From NCBI RefSeq assembly GCF_001613145.1, contig NZ_BDBU01000045.1:62001-126000 (forward strand): a stretch of DNA of 64,000 nucleotides, in the 5' to 3' direction. Positions 50,585 to 60,400 of this stretch are shown here, piece after piece. The notes below the pieces were generated by a model, which ran no database searches, was not told the origin of the DNA, and was given only the letters and a program-made list of their open reading frames with translations. Source of the stretch: Nocardia jejuensis NBRC 103114 (GTDB lineage: Bacteria; Actinomycetota; Actinomycetes; Mycobacteriales; Mycobacteriaceae). Position 1 is the first letter of the stretch, and each line of letters begins with the position of its first letter. Position numbers and translations under genes: made by a program.

Positions 50585-50598
50585 AAGGAAGCACAGTC

Positions 50599-50946
50599 AT
50601 GGCACTTCAGATCGCCAACATCACCTTCGACTGCTCCGACGCCGCCGAACTGGCCGGTTTCTGGGCACGGCTGCTGGATCGCACCGTCGATCCGGACGCC
50701 AACCGGCACTTCGCCACCATCGGACAGACCACGGGCGTCTCGCCCACCCTGATGTTCATCGAGGTCGAGGACAAGACGCCCGGCAAGAATGTGGTGCACC
50801 TGGATCTGCACGGGACAGATCTGCCCGCTCAGATCGATCGCGCGGTGTCCCTCGGCGCCAAGCACATCGGCGACTTCGACGAGTACGGCTTGAAGTGGGC
50901 GACGCTGGCCGACCCCGAGGGCAACCTCTTCGATATCGCGGGTTAG
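50599..50946 (+). CDS. VOC-family (glyoxalase/bleomycin-resistance fold) protein
   Basis: A 115-aa single VOC domain with the usual paired beta-alpha-beta units: IANITFDCSDAAELAGFWARLLDRTVD in the first half and KNVVHLDLHGTDLPAQIDRAVSLGAKHIGDFDEYGLKWATLADPEGNLFDIAG in the second. The C-terminal LADPEGNLFDI motif is classic for ligand-binding or dioxygenase/isomerase members. AAAGGA precedes ATG 50599. It lies 14 bp after the MerR gene, suggesting a drug-binding resistance role. Its stop overlaps the stop of the convergent SRPBCC gene by three bases. Confidence 0.9.
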   Translation: MALQIANITFDCSDAAELAGFWARLLDRTVDPDANRHFATIGQTTGVSPTLMFIEVEDKTPGKNVVHLDLHGTDLPAQIDRAVSLGAKHIGDFDEYGLKWATLADPEGNLFDIAG

Positions 50947-51380
50947 GCGAGCTCGCGCTTCAGGTTCTCGAGCACCTCGGCCTGGATCTTCTTCAGGCCG
51001 AGCGGTGCGAAGATGCCCTCGAAGATGCCGCCGATACCGCCGGCGCCCTTCCAGCTGGTGCGCACGGTGACCAGCGAGCCGGTGCCGGACGGGGTGACCG
51101 TCCAGGTGGTGACCATGGAGGAATTCGAATCCCGTTCCGTCACCATGGAATCCGAGACCGAGATCGCGGCGCGCACATTGCGCGAGCGCTTCTCGGTGGC
51201 CTGCAGCGTCCACTCCGCCACGGTGCCCGCGCCCTTGCCGCCCTCCACGACCTTGTAGTCGCGGTAGTGCGAGGAAAGGATGCGAGGACGCACCGCGTCG
51301 TAGTCCGCGATCGCGTCGAGGGTCCGCTTCGGATCTGCCGTCACGACGATCGAACTGGAGGCGCTGACCTGTCCCACCAT
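50943..51380 (-). CDS. SRPBCC-family protein
   Basis: A 145-aa helix-grip protein: VSASSSIVVTADPKRTLDAIADYDAVRPRILSSHYRDYKVVEGG, AEWTLQATEKRSRNVRAAISVSD, MVTTWTVTPSGTGSLVTVRTSWKGAGGIGGIFEGIFAPLGLKKIQAEVLENLKREL. It probably binds a hydrophobic small molecule. The start is uncertain: ATG 51380 follows AAGGAG by only 3 nt, while ATG 51395 (MSKEHMVGQ) gives five more residues. Its TAA stop overlaps the TAG of the convergent VOC gene. Confidence 0.85.
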   Translation of the reverse strand: MVGQVSASSSIVVTADPKRTLDAIADYDAVRPRILSSHYRDYKVVEGGKGAGTVAEWTLQATEKRSRNVRAAISVSDSMVTERDSNSSMVTTWTVTPSGTGSLVTVRTSWKGAGGIGGIFEGIFAPLGLKKIQAEVLENLKRELA

Positions 51381-51502
51381 GTGCTCCTTACTCATTGCAC
51401 GGATTGCCCGGCTTTCTGCCCTGTTGCCGCCGGTCATGCTACGCCGCATTCGCCCGCCCGATCGATCCAGCGGGGGCCCGGACCCGAGGGCCGCGTTCTC
51501 GG

Positions 51503-52777
51503 CTAACCCATGAGCAGCAGCGCGGCGACCGCGCCCGAGGTCGCGACCACCGCGAGCGCCAGACCGGTCAGCACGAACCGGCGCATCGGCACCCGGACCG
51601 CGTGGGTGCGGCAGAATTCCAGGCACAGCAGCGTGGCCAGCGATCCCCACGGCGTCACGATCGGCCCGACATTGGTGCCGATCAGCAAGGCCAGCAACTG
51701 ATTCCGCTCGCCGGTCGGGATCACCGCCTCACCCGCGGTGTAGGCGGGCAGATTGTTCACCACGTTGGACAGCCCCGCCCCCGCGCCCGCGGCCCGGATC
51801 GCGCCCCACGCACCGGCGTCGTCACCGATCAGCGCGTGCATCAGGTCCGAGAGCCCGAATCGGCTCAGCGTCGGCACCACCAGGAAGAGTCCCGCCACGA
51901 AAACCAGCAGCTGCCAGGGGAACAGCGACCAGCGCAGTGCCCGCCGGTCCAGCGCGGCGAACGCGATCACCGCCAGCGCGGCGGCGCCTGCGGCGGCGAT
52001 CCCGATGGAATCACCCACGAACGGAATGGCGGCCACGAACGCCAGCACCGCGAACGCGGTCGTGTACAGCAGCACCCGTTCCCGGGTGTCGGCCGGGCGG
52101 ACGGGTTCGGGCACCACATAGCGGTCGGCCGTGCGATGCGCGCGCCGCCAGTACCACCACCACAGGAACACCATGGTCGCGAGCACCGAAACCAGCTGCG
52201 GCAGCCACATTCTCGCCGCGAAGCCGCTCGCGTCCAGCCCCACCCGATCCGCGGCGAGCAGGTTGGTGAGGTTGGAGACCGGCAGCAGCAGGCTCGCGGT
52301 ATTGGCCAGCCACAGCGTGGTCATGGCCAGCGGCAGCGGCGGGATCCGGGCGGGCCCGGCCATGGCCAGCAGCACCGGTGTGAGCAGCACCGCGGTGGTG
52401 TCGAGATTCAGCACGGTGGTCGTGGTGGCCGCGAAAAGCACACACAGCCCGAACAGCGCCGGATAGCGACCGCCGGCCAGGATCGCCATGCGATGCGCGA
52501 TCACGTCGAACACCCTGGCCCGTCGCGCCAATTCGGCCAGCACGATCACGCTGGCCAGGAACAGCAACAGCGGCGCGATGCGGCGCATGTTGTCCGCGGC
52601 CTGCTCCCGTGGGAGCAATCCGGTCGCCACACACAGCAGCCCGGCCACGAGCAGCCCGATCCGGACCAGGTCCAGCACGCTCCGAGACTTCAGGACCGAG
52701 CTGATCCGGGTACGGCCGGACGCCAGGATTCGCGAGCGTGGCGAACCCTGCGGGTCGGATACGGAGTGTTCGCCCAC
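51503..52777 (-). CDS. ArsB/NhaD (SLC13-type) ion permease
   Basis: A 424-aa membrane protein with about eleven helices. Features of the ArsB/NhaD/citrate ion-transporter superfamily are present: LNLDTTAVLLTPVLLAMA (hairpin loop), LANTASLLLPVSNLTNLL, and the mirrored second half LSNVVNNLPAYTAGEAVI and GTNVGPIVTPWGSLATLL. The N/S-P hairpin motifs in both halves suggest an intact transporter. Substrate could be arsenite, Na+/H+ or a dicarboxylate; no ars genes are adjacent. GTG 52777 follows a TAGGAT box by 9 nt. Confidence 0.88.
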   Translation of the reverse strand: MGEHSVSDPQGSPRSRILASGRTRISSVLKSRSVLDLVRIGLLVAGLLCVATGLLPREQAADNMRRIAPLLLFLASVIVLAELARRARVFDVIAHRMAILAGGRYPALFGLCVLFAATTTTVLNLDTTAVLLTPVLLAMAGPARIPPLPLAMTTLWLANTASLLLPVSNLTNLLAADRVGLDASGFAARMWLPQLVSVLATMVFLWWWYWRRAHRTADRYVVPEPVRPADTRERVLLYTTAFAVLAFVAAIPFVGDSIGIAAAGAAALAVIAFAALDRRALRWSLFPWQLLVFVAGLFLVVPTLSRFGLSDLMHALIGDDAGAWGAIRAAGAGAGLSNVVNNLPAYTAGEAVIPTGERNQLLALLIGTNVGPIVTPWGSLATLLCLEFCRTHAVRVPMRRFVLTGLALAVVATSGAVAALLLMG

Positions 52778-52964
52778 GATGCGGCGATCCTACCGACGAC
52801 ACCGCGAACGGTGATCAAATCGTTAGCTTGCGTAACAATCCTCACGGGCGCGTCGGGAATAGACTCGCTGCGGGGCAGGTAGGGACTGGTGAGTCGCATG
52901 CAAACTGTGTGTGAAAAACCGGCCCGCCGGTGTTCTCTTGCTGGAAGTACCGGTCGGTGCACGA

Positions 52965-52976
52965 TAGGTTCCGAGG
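52965..52976 (+). promoter_or_regulatory. Leaderless promoter of bfaA-bfaB
   Basis: TAGGTT (52965-52970) ends 6 nt before GTG 52977; a clear -35 was not identified. Confidence 0.5.
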
Positions 52977-54413
52977 GTGGCATTGAGTCTGTTGGGGAAG
53001 GCGGGCCGCGCATCGGCCGCGCAGGAATCAGGGTTCGCCGCGCATCGAGCGGGAGTCGATCGACTCCTGGCCTCCTACCGCGCCATCCCTCCGGACGCGA
53101 ACGTCCGGCTGGCCAAGAAGACGAGCAATCTGTTCCGGGCCCGGGCTCAGAGTAATGCCCCCGGCCTGGACGTCTCCGGATTGACACAGGTCATTTCGGT
53201 GGATCCCGAGGCACGCACCGCCGAGGTGGCGGGCATGACCACCTACGAGGATCTGGTCGCGGTCACCCTGCAGTACGGCCTCGCGCCGCTGGTGGTGCCG
53301 CAACTCAAGACCATCACCCTCGGCGGCGCGGTGACCGGGCTCGGCATCGAGTCCACCTCGTTCCGCAACGGCCTACCGCACGAATCGGTGCTGGAAATCG
53401 ACGTTCTGACCGGAGCCGGGGAGATCATCACCGCCACCCGGGACGGTGCGAACGCGGAACTGCTGCGCGGGTTCCCCAATTCCTACGGGACGCTCGGATA
53501 CTGCACCAGGTTGAAGATCGAGCTCGAACCGGTGAAACCGTATGTGGCACTGCGCCACATACGGTTTCATGATTTACGGGAGCTGGAGAACACCATGGCG
53601 CAGATCATCGCCGACCGCGCGTACGCGGGCGAGCAGGTCGACTATCTCGACGGCGTCGTGTTCAGCTCGCACGAGAGCTATCTCGTGGTGGCGCGCCAGA
53701 CCGAGGAACCCGGTCCGGTCAGCGACTACACCGACATGGACATCTTCTACCGGTCCATCCAGCACGATTCGGCCGAACCCGCGCGTGACCGGCTGACCAT
53801 CAGCGACTATCTGTGGCGCTGGGACACCGATTGGTTCTGGTGTTCACGGGCATTCGGCACACAGAACCCCAAGATCCGGCGGTTCTGGCCGAAGCGATAC
53901 CTGCGCAGCAGCTTCTACTGGAAGCTCATCGCGCTCGACCACAAGTACGACATCGGCGACAGGCTCGAGGCCCGCAAGGGCAATCCGCCGAGGGAGCGCG
54001 TGGTGCAGGACATCGAGGTGCCGCTCGAGCACACCGCGGACTTCGTGGAATGGTTCCTGCGCGAGGTCCCGATCGAACCGATCTGGTTGTGCCCCTTGCG
54101 ATTGCGAGACACCGAGGGTGAGCAGCCCTGGCCGCTCTACCCGCTCGAACCCGGGCGCACCTATGTGAACATCGGCTTCTGGTCGGCTGTCGCGACCACG
54201 CCGGGGCAGCAGGAAGGCGCTGCCAACCGCGCGATCGAGCGCAAGGTGTCCGAACTCGACGGCCACAAGTCGTTGTACTCGGATTCCTATTACGACCGCA
54301 ACGAATTCGCCGCCCTGTACTACGGCGGCGATACCTATCACCAGCTCAAGCAGCACTACGACCCGGATCATCGTTTACTGGATCTGTATTCGAAGGCGGT
54401 GCAACGCAAGTGA
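52977..54413 (+). CDS. bfaA: FAD-binding reductase for 10-methyl branched fatty acids (BfaA/TmsA-like)
   Basis: A 478-aa PCMH/VAO-type flavoprotein resembling DHCR24. The FAD segment is VPQLKTITLGGAVTGLGIESTSFRNGLPHESVLEIDVLTG, preceded by SVDPEARTAEVAGMTTYEDLV. The C-terminal part contains DIEVPLEHTADFVEWFLREV. In mycobacteria (Rv0449c) and related actinomycetes this reductase saturates the 10-methylene intermediate to 10-methylstearate (tuberculostearate). It overlaps bfaB by four bases (GTGA). A perfect 16-bp inverted repeat lies inside the gene at 53533-53569. GTG 52977 appears leaderless. Confidence 0.87.
   Translation: MALSLLGKAGRASAAQESGFAAHRAGVDRLLASYRAIPPDANVRLAKKTSNLFRARAQSNAPGLDVSGLTQVISVDPEARTAEVAGMTTYEDLVAVTLQYGLAPLVVPQLKTITLGGAVTGLGIESTSFRNGLPHESVLEIDVLTGAGEIITATRDGANAELLRGFPNSYGTLGYCTRLKIELEPVKPYVALRHIRFHDLRELENTMAQIIADRAYAGEQVDYLDGVVFSSHESYLVVARQTEEPGPVSDYTDMDIFYRSIQHDSAEPARDRLTISDYLWRWDTDWFWCSRAFGTQNPKIRRFWPKRYLRSSFYWKLIALDHKYDIGDRLEARKGNPPRERVVQDIEVPLEHTADFVEWFLREVPIEPIWLCPLRLRDTEGEQPWPLYPLEPGRTYVNIGFWSAVATTPGQQEGAANRAIERKVSELDGHKSLYSDSYYDRNEFAALYYGGDTYHQLKQHYDPDHRLLDLYSKAVQRK
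53533..53569 (+). repeat. Perfect 16-bp inverted repeat inside the bfaA coding sequence
   Basis: TGAAACCGTATGTGGC (53533-53548) and GCCACATACGGTTTCA (53554-53569) flank a 5-nt loop. It encodes VKPYVALRHIRFH in frame, so the protein is intact. The sequence is less GC-rich than the surroundings and no T-run follows. Confidence 0.85.
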
Positions 54414-55726
54414 CCACGTTCAAGGACCGATCAGACGTATTCGCGGAGCTCGGAAGCAAGCTCAGCATTGCCGAGATCTTCGAGACGCTCATCAACGGCC
54501 CGGTGCCCATCCGGCTGACCGCGTACGACGGCAGCGCCACCGGACCCGAGGACTCGGAATTCGGCCTCCACATCAAGAACCCGCGCGGGGTGAACTACAT
54601 CGTCAACGCCCCGGGTGATCTCGGCATGGCGCGCGCGTACATCGCGGGCGACCTGGAGATCAGTGGCGCCCATCCCGGTGATCCGTACGAGATCCTGCGG
54701 GCCATGGCGAACATGAAGTTCCATCGCCCGACCGCGCTGCAGCTGGTGGTCATCGCCCGCTCGCTCGGCTGGGATCGGCTCAAGCCGGTCGCGCCGCCGC
54801 CGCAGGAGACGCTGCCGCGCTGGCGGCGCATCGCCCTGGAAGGGTTGCGGCACTCCAAGACTCGTGACGCCGAGGCCATCCACCATCACTACGACGTCTC
54901 GAACACGTTCTACGAGTACGTACTCGGGCCGTCCATGACCTACACCTGCGCGGCGTACGAGGACGAGAGCTGGAGCCTCGAGCAGGCGCAGGAGAACAAG
55001 TACCGGCTGGTCTTCGAGAAGCTGAACCTGAAGCCCGGCGACCGGCTGCTCGACATCGGCTGCGGCTGGGGCGGCATGGTCCGGTACGCCGCCCATCGCG
55101 GCGTCAAGGTGATCGGCGCGACCCTCTCGGCCGAGCAGGCGGACTGGGCCCAGCGCAAGATCGTCGAGGAGGGCCTGTCCGAGCTCGCGGAGGTCCGGCA
55201 CTCGGACTACCGCGATGTGCGGGAGGGCGATTTCGACGCGGTGTCCTCGATCGGCCTCACCGAACACATCGGCGTGCAGAACTACCCGGCCTACTTCGAG
55301 TTCATCAAGTCCAAGCTGCGCGACGGCGGCCTGTTCCTGAACCACTCGATCACCCGGCCGGACAATCGGCACACCACCAAGGCGGGCGATTTCATCGACC
55401 GCTACGTGTTCCCCGACGGAGAGCTGGCCGGTTCCGGACGCATCATCTCCGAGATCCAGAACATCGGACTCGAGGTGCTGCACGAGGAGAACCTGCGCAA
55501 GCACTACGCGCTCACCCTCGCCGAATGGTGCGACAACCTGGTGAAGAACTGGGATGCCGCGCTGGACGAGGTCGGCGAGGGCACCGCCAAGGTGTGGGGT
55601 CTGTACATGGCCGGCTGTCAGCTCGGCTTCGAGCGCAATGTCGTTCAGCTGCACCAGGTTCTGGGTGTCAAACTCGACGCGCAGAGCACCTGGACGGTGC
55701 CGCTGCGACCGTGGTGGAAAGCCTGA
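54410..55726 (+). CDS. bfaB: SAM-dependent fatty acyl methyltransferase (BfaB/TmsB-like, CFA-synthase family)
   Basis: A 438-aa methyltransferase. The SAM-binding motif I is LLDIGCGWGGMVRYAAHRGVKVIG. CFA-synthase family features are HHHYDVSNTFYEYVLGPSMTYTCAAYE, GLTEHIGVQNYPAYFEFIKSKLRDGGLFLNHSIT and the C-terminal WCDNLVKNWDAALDEVGEGTAKVWGLYMAGCQLGFE. It adds a methylene at C10 of oleoyl chains in phospholipids, and BfaA then reduces it. The GTG start overlaps the bfaA stop. An ACAT-like third gene (tmsC), present in some operons, is absent. A 38-bp palindrome terminates the unit. Confidence 0.9.
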   Translation: MTTFKDRSDVFAELGSKLSIAEIFETLINGPVPIRLTAYDGSATGPEDSEFGLHIKNPRGVNYIVNAPGDLGMARAYIAGDLEISGAHPGDPYEILRAMANMKFHRPTALQLVVIARSLGWDRLKPVAPPPQETLPRWRRIALEGLRHSKTRDAEAIHHHYDVSNTFYEYVLGPSMTYTCAAYEDESWSLEQAQENKYRLVFEKLNLKPGDRLLDIGCGWGGMVRYAAHRGVKVIGATLSAEQADWAQRKIVEEGLSELAEVRHSDYRDVREGDFDAVSSIGLTEHIGVQNYPAYFEFIKSKLRDGGLFLNHSITRPDNRHTTKAGDFIDRYVFPDGELAGSGRIISEIQNIGLEVLHEENLRKHYALTLAEWCDNLVKNWDAALDEVGEGTAKVWGLYMAGCQLGFERNVVQLHQVLGVKLDAQSTWTVPLRPWWKA

Positions 55727-55738
55727 TCCGAAACCGAT

Positions 55739-55776
55739 GACGAGGCCCGGCCGGAGATCTCCGGCCGGGCCTCGTC
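55739..55776 (+). terminator. 38-bp perfect palindromic terminator
   Basis: Two perfectly complementary 19-bp arms meet at 55757/55758, 12 bp past the bfaB stop. The stem is almost all G/C. Confidence 0.85.
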
Positions 55777-55850
55777 GGCTCCGGGACCGAACCCGTGTCG
55801 TCGGGGTCGATGGGTTCGGCTGCCCGGGGTCTTTTTGGGGGGCTCGGCCT

Positions 55851-57314
55851 CTAGGGGGACGGGCTCGGCGTCGGCAAGCCGAGGCGACCGGTCAGCCAGG
55901 GCAGCGAGGCGGTGAACGCCGCCGCCGCGAACTGCCAGGTGTGACCGCCCTCGGTGGTGTACACGGTGCAGTCGATGGCAACTGCACGCCCCTCGCGGCA
56001 CAGGGTGTCGGCCGCGCCGACCTCACCGGTGTCGAAGACGTTGTCCTGGCCGCCGAAGCCGCCGCCGTCCCGCGTGTCCGCCGCGGGCCGCGGGCCCCGG
56101 AAGCGAGAGTTGTCGCCGCCCTGCCGCTGTGGCGGTTTCAGATCGTCGAAGAGACCGACGGCATCGGTGTACGGGCCGTGCGCGGCCATCACGGTCATGG
56201 GATCGAACCGCGCCCACGCGGCGGCGTCACCACCGAAGAGCCGCCGGACGCTCTGCTCCTTGGTGCCCGAGGACGGGCCCTGGTCACCGGCGATATCGAC
56301 GAACGTGTGCAGCAGTTCCGGGTGCATGACCGCCAGATCCACCGCACAGGTGCCGCCCATGGACCAGCCCACCGCCGCCCACTTCGCCGGATCCTTCGAC
56401 GCTCCGAAAGCCGACTCCACGTAGGCGGGAACATCACCGGTGAGATGGTCGGCGGCGTCACCGCGCGGGCCGTTCACGCATTCGGTGTCGTTGTTGAAAC
56501 TACCGCCGGAGTCGACGTAGACCAGAATCGGGGCCTGCCCGGAGTTCGCCTTCGCGAAATCGTCCACGGCGGGCATGATCTGGCCGCTGCGCACCCAATC
56601 CGAGGGCGTATTGAACTCGCCGCCGATCATCATCACCACCGGAAGCGCGGGCGGCTGATCTCCGGCGAACCAGGCCGGGGGCAGGTAGACGTATTCGGTG
56701 CGATGCTTGAAGTGGCTCGCCGACTCCGGAATGTCCACCGGGACGATCCGCCCGGTTCCCACATTCGTATTGCGCAGTCCGGCAAGCGAATCCAGGCTCG
56801 TCTGATGCGGAAGCGGTTCGGCGGTGAGCGCGTTCCACGCCGCCTGGGCGGTCGGGTAGTACCCGACCCACTGATTGAGCACCACGGCCGTGTTCACCAG
56901 CGCCACCGGCAGCGCCAGCACCGCCGCGGCCTGCTGCCACCACGGTCCGCTGCGCCAGCCGAGGACAACCGCGCCCAGCGCCGCACCGCTCATGCCGATG
57001 CACACCCACAGCAGCGCCGGAGCCGGATCCGAGGCCAGCCCTTCGTCATTGGTGAAGGTCCACGCTCCCCAGGCCACCCCCACTCCCAGCGCGACGCACA
57101 GCGGCGCCCACAGCAGCCACCATCGCCTGCGGAACCGCAGGAACGCCAGCACCAGCAGCAGCACCGCCGCGAACTCCAGAACCTGCGGCAGCCACCCGTG
57201 CAACATCGAGATCCCGTGATGGAACCCCCCGTACCCGGCCTGCCCCTTCACCTGCGGCACGGGCGGCGGAGCCACCCCGGGCGGAACTTCCATCGGCACA
57301 CGTGTCACAGGCAC
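55851..57314 (-). CDS. Membrane-anchored esterase of the antigen-85/EstD type
   Basis: A 487-aa protein. Four hydrophobic segments between residues 45 and 165 (LEFAAVLLLVLAFL, LLWAPLCVALGVGVAW, LLWVCIGMSGAALGAVVLGW, AAAVLALPVALVNTAVVL) precede an extracytoplasmic alpha/beta hydrolase domain of the PF00756 esterase family. Visible features are YVYLPPAWF, VVMMIGGEFNTPSDWV, nucleophile GWSMGGTCA, and TTEGGHTWQFAAAAF bearing the likely catalytic His. This layout resembles mycobacterial Rv1288-related and corynebacterial cell-envelope esterases; a mycolyl or acyl transfer role is plausible. GTG 57314 or ATG 57293 may be the start. Confidence 0.8.
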   Translation of the reverse strand: MPVTRVPMEVPPGVAPPPVPQVKGQAGYGGFHHGISMLHGWLPQVLEFAAVLLLVLAFLRFRRRWWLLWAPLCVALGVGVAWGAWTFTNDEGLASDPAPALLWVCIGMSGAALGAVVLGWRSGPWWQQAAAVLALPVALVNTAVVLNQWVGYYPTAQAAWNALTAEPLPHQTSLDSLAGLRNTNVGTGRIVPVDIPESASHFKHRTEYVYLPPAWFAGDQPPALPVVMMIGGEFNTPSDWVRSGQIMPAVDDFAKANSGQAPILVYVDSGGSFNNDTECVNGPRGDAADHLTGDVPAYVESAFGASKDPAKWAAVGWSMGGTCAVDLAVMHPELLHTFVDIAGDQGPSSGTKEQSVRRLFGGDAAAWARFDPMTVMAAHGPYTDAVGLFDDLKPPQRQGGDNSRFRGPRPAADTRDGGGFGGQDNVFDTGEVGAADTLCREGRAVAIDCTVYTTEGGHTWQFAAAAFTASLPWLTGRLGLPTPSPSP

Positions 57315-57404
57315 GACGGCGATTGTCGATGCCGTTCCTCGAGAAACCCTGTGAATACCCTCCGAGCCGGCTGGCGAACGAGACGCTCCATCCGGCCCCG
57401 CGAC

Positions 57405-60400
57405 TCACAGCAGGGAGTCCAGGAACTGCCGGGGCAGCTCTTGAACCTCGATTCCGGCGATGCCCAGCGGAATTTCCTGGTGCAGGGTGCGCAGGATTCC
57501 CAGCACGCCGGGGCCCGCGTCGAGAATGGGGCGGGTCCAGGACAGTTCGGCGCAGCGGACCAGGGCGGGGGTCAGGACCGCGAGGGATTCGCCGGTCCAC
57601 CCGGCGGTGCAGAGGCATTCGGCCAGGAGCAGGGCGGCGTCGAGTTCGGCTCGGGGACGGTTCTTCTCGCGGATGCGGCTGTGCAGGGCGCGCGCCCGCT
57701 TCACGGCGGTGTCGGCGGTGCCAAGCGGGGCGAAATCGTCTCCGATGGCACGCTCGTCGCCGCGGTGATTGCGCGCGAGCAGGGCGCGGACGGTCGCGAT
57801 CTCCTCGGCTTCCGAGGCCAGGGCGGCCGCGCCGGTGGCGTGCCGGACCGGGCGGACCATGGGATCGGTGACGAGTCCGAGGGTCAGCGGATCCGCGGGC
57901 AGCTCGAGCCGCAGGCGCTCGGCCCGAATATGGGCGGCGAGCCGAATCAGCTTGCGGTCCGCCGCTATGCGCGCGCCCTCGTCCAACCGGGCGGTGGCCG
58001 TGGCGATATCGCCGCGCACCGCCTTCACCCGCGCTCCGATCACGAAGATGGTCACCAGGAAATCGACCGGCCCGATATGGGTGGTCAGCTCGTGGCTCTG
58101 ATCCAGCAGGTGCTCGGCGCTCTCCAGATCGCCTCGGCGATAAGCGATCTCACCGAGCAGGGCCGCGGCCACCCGCGCGGAATGCGAGCGCGATCCCGAA
58201 CGGTCCCGGGCCGTCTCCCAGGCCTGGTCGAAACACCGTGTGGCGACCTCGATGTCAAGTTGCTCGTAGGCGGCCGCACCCTGCCCGCACAGCCCGAACA
58301 CCTCACCCAGCGGATCGGCCGACCGGGCGTGATAGGGCGCGGCCCACTCCTGCATGGTGCGCGCGCCCTCGAAGTCGAAGTCGCACAGGCGCACGAAGGA
58401 GGCCAGGTTGGCGGCGGTGGACACGGTCCACGGCGGCAGCTCGTCGGCCAGCCGCAGGCAATCGGTCAGTTTGTCCAGCACGCCCTCGGTGCGATCGCGC
58501 GCCACCTGGTCCGCCGCGGCCAGCACGGCGGCCTGGCAGCGCTGGTTCACCGCCTCGGCATCGGTCGGTGAACTGCGGGCCAGCATGTTCGACAACCGGC
58601 CCAGCGCGGTGCGCGCCGCACCCGACTGCTGCAGGTTCACATTCGCTCGCGCCAGCGCCATCAACAGTTTCGACCGCGAGGTCACCTGCTGCACAGGCAG
58701 TTTCGACACGGTGCCGAACAGCGTGGCCAACCGCGACCCGTCGATCAGATCCATCCCGCCGCTCTCGACCAGGTCGAGAGCGAACTTGAAATCGGTGGCG
58801 GTCAACGCGTGATCCACCGATTGGCGCAGCATATTGTGCTCGGCGAACCAGCGAGCGGCCTTGCGGTGTAGCGATTTTCCCTGGCCGGGCCGCACGCGTT
58901 CGAGCCGGGCGCGCAGATACTCGGCCACCATGGGCTGCATCCGGTACCAGTTCGAATCGTCGGACACCCGGTGCAGGAACAGCTCCCGCTGTTCGGCCTG
59001 CTCCAGCAGATCGGCGGCGTCGGCCGAGCCGGACAGCGCCTCGGCCAGCGAGGCGTTCACGCGTTCGGGAAAGGCCACGGCCGTGAGGAAATCGAGCATG
59101 CGCGGTTCCAGCGCGTCGAGCACATTGTCGGCGAGGTATTCGCGAATCGACTTGGTATTCCCGGACAGTCGCGCGACGAGCTGATCGATCTCCTGATCGG
59201 AGGAGCGCAGCGAGAGTCCGGCCAGCGCGATCGCGGCGGGCCACCCGTCGGTGGCGGTCTGGATCTGCTCCACCTGCTTGGCGGTCAGCTCCAGCCCCGT
59301 GCGCTCGGTCAGGATCTGACGGGTCTCCTCGGCGGTCAGCAACAACTGCCCGGAGCCGATCTCCACCAGTTCGTCCGCCACCTGCATCCGGCTCAGCGGC
59401 AGGCCCGCCCGCTCCCGGCTGGTGATCACGAAACGCAAATGGTGGCAGGCATTGTCGAGCAGGGACTCCATCACCCGCTGCGCGCCGGAATCGGAGATCC
59501 GATGCCAATCCTCCATGATCACCACCACCCCGACGCCGCCCGCGTGCACCTCGTCGATGAGGGTGGACACGGCGTACGGCACCGCCTCGCCCGGGCGCTC
59601 CTCGAGCACCTGCTCCAGCCCGACGCCGATCTCGGGCCGAACCCCGCGAATGGCCGCGATGATGTGCGCGAGCAGCCACACCGCATTGTCGTCCTCGCTG
59701 CCGATCCCGATCCACGCCACCGGCACCCCACGATCGGCGAGCTCCGCCCGCCACTGCGCCGCCAGCGTGCTCTTGCCGAAACCGGCGGGGCCGTGGATCA
59801 CCGCCAGCCGCCGCCGGCCCCCGGCGCGCAGCGGCTCCAGCAGCCGGGGCCGGGGCACCGGCTGCCGGGTGGGGGTCGGCGGCCGGAACTTGGTGATCGC
59901 GGTGGGCGGCAGGGTATTTCCGGTGGGCTGCGACGATCCGGCCGGGGACTGCGACAGCCTGGTCGATGAAGGCCCCGCCGGGGTGAACGTCCCGCTCGTC
60001 GTCCCGGTGGCGTGCAGGGTCAGCGACAGATTGCGCGGGGCGCTCGCCCGTCCGGTGCGCAGCCGCGAATGCTGCTGGGCCGCAGCGGTATCCGTTGATT
60101 CCGCACCCTCGACCGGTCGCACGTCCAGCAGCGCCATCTCGTCCGGGGCCTGACCGTACTCGGCCTGCGCCTCGCGCAGCAGTTCACCGAATTCCTCCGC
60201 CGAACCGGGCCGGTTCGCCGGATCGGGCGACATGGCGGCCTCGATGACGGTCGCGACCTTCGGCGGGATCTCGAGCTCGCGCAGATCCGGCACGGGCTGA
60301 CTGGTGATCCGCAGGAACTGCGCGACCACCTTCTCCCCCGCCTGCCGCTCGTATGCGGCATGGCCGGTGAGCAGGGCGAACAGGGTGGACCCGAGACCGT

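Noticed and set aside
55554..58571. 1005-aa plus-strand frame across bfaB, the esterase and pknK
   Set aside because: It runs through a perfect terminator palindrome and antisense to clear genes; composition is that of a GC-driven shadow.
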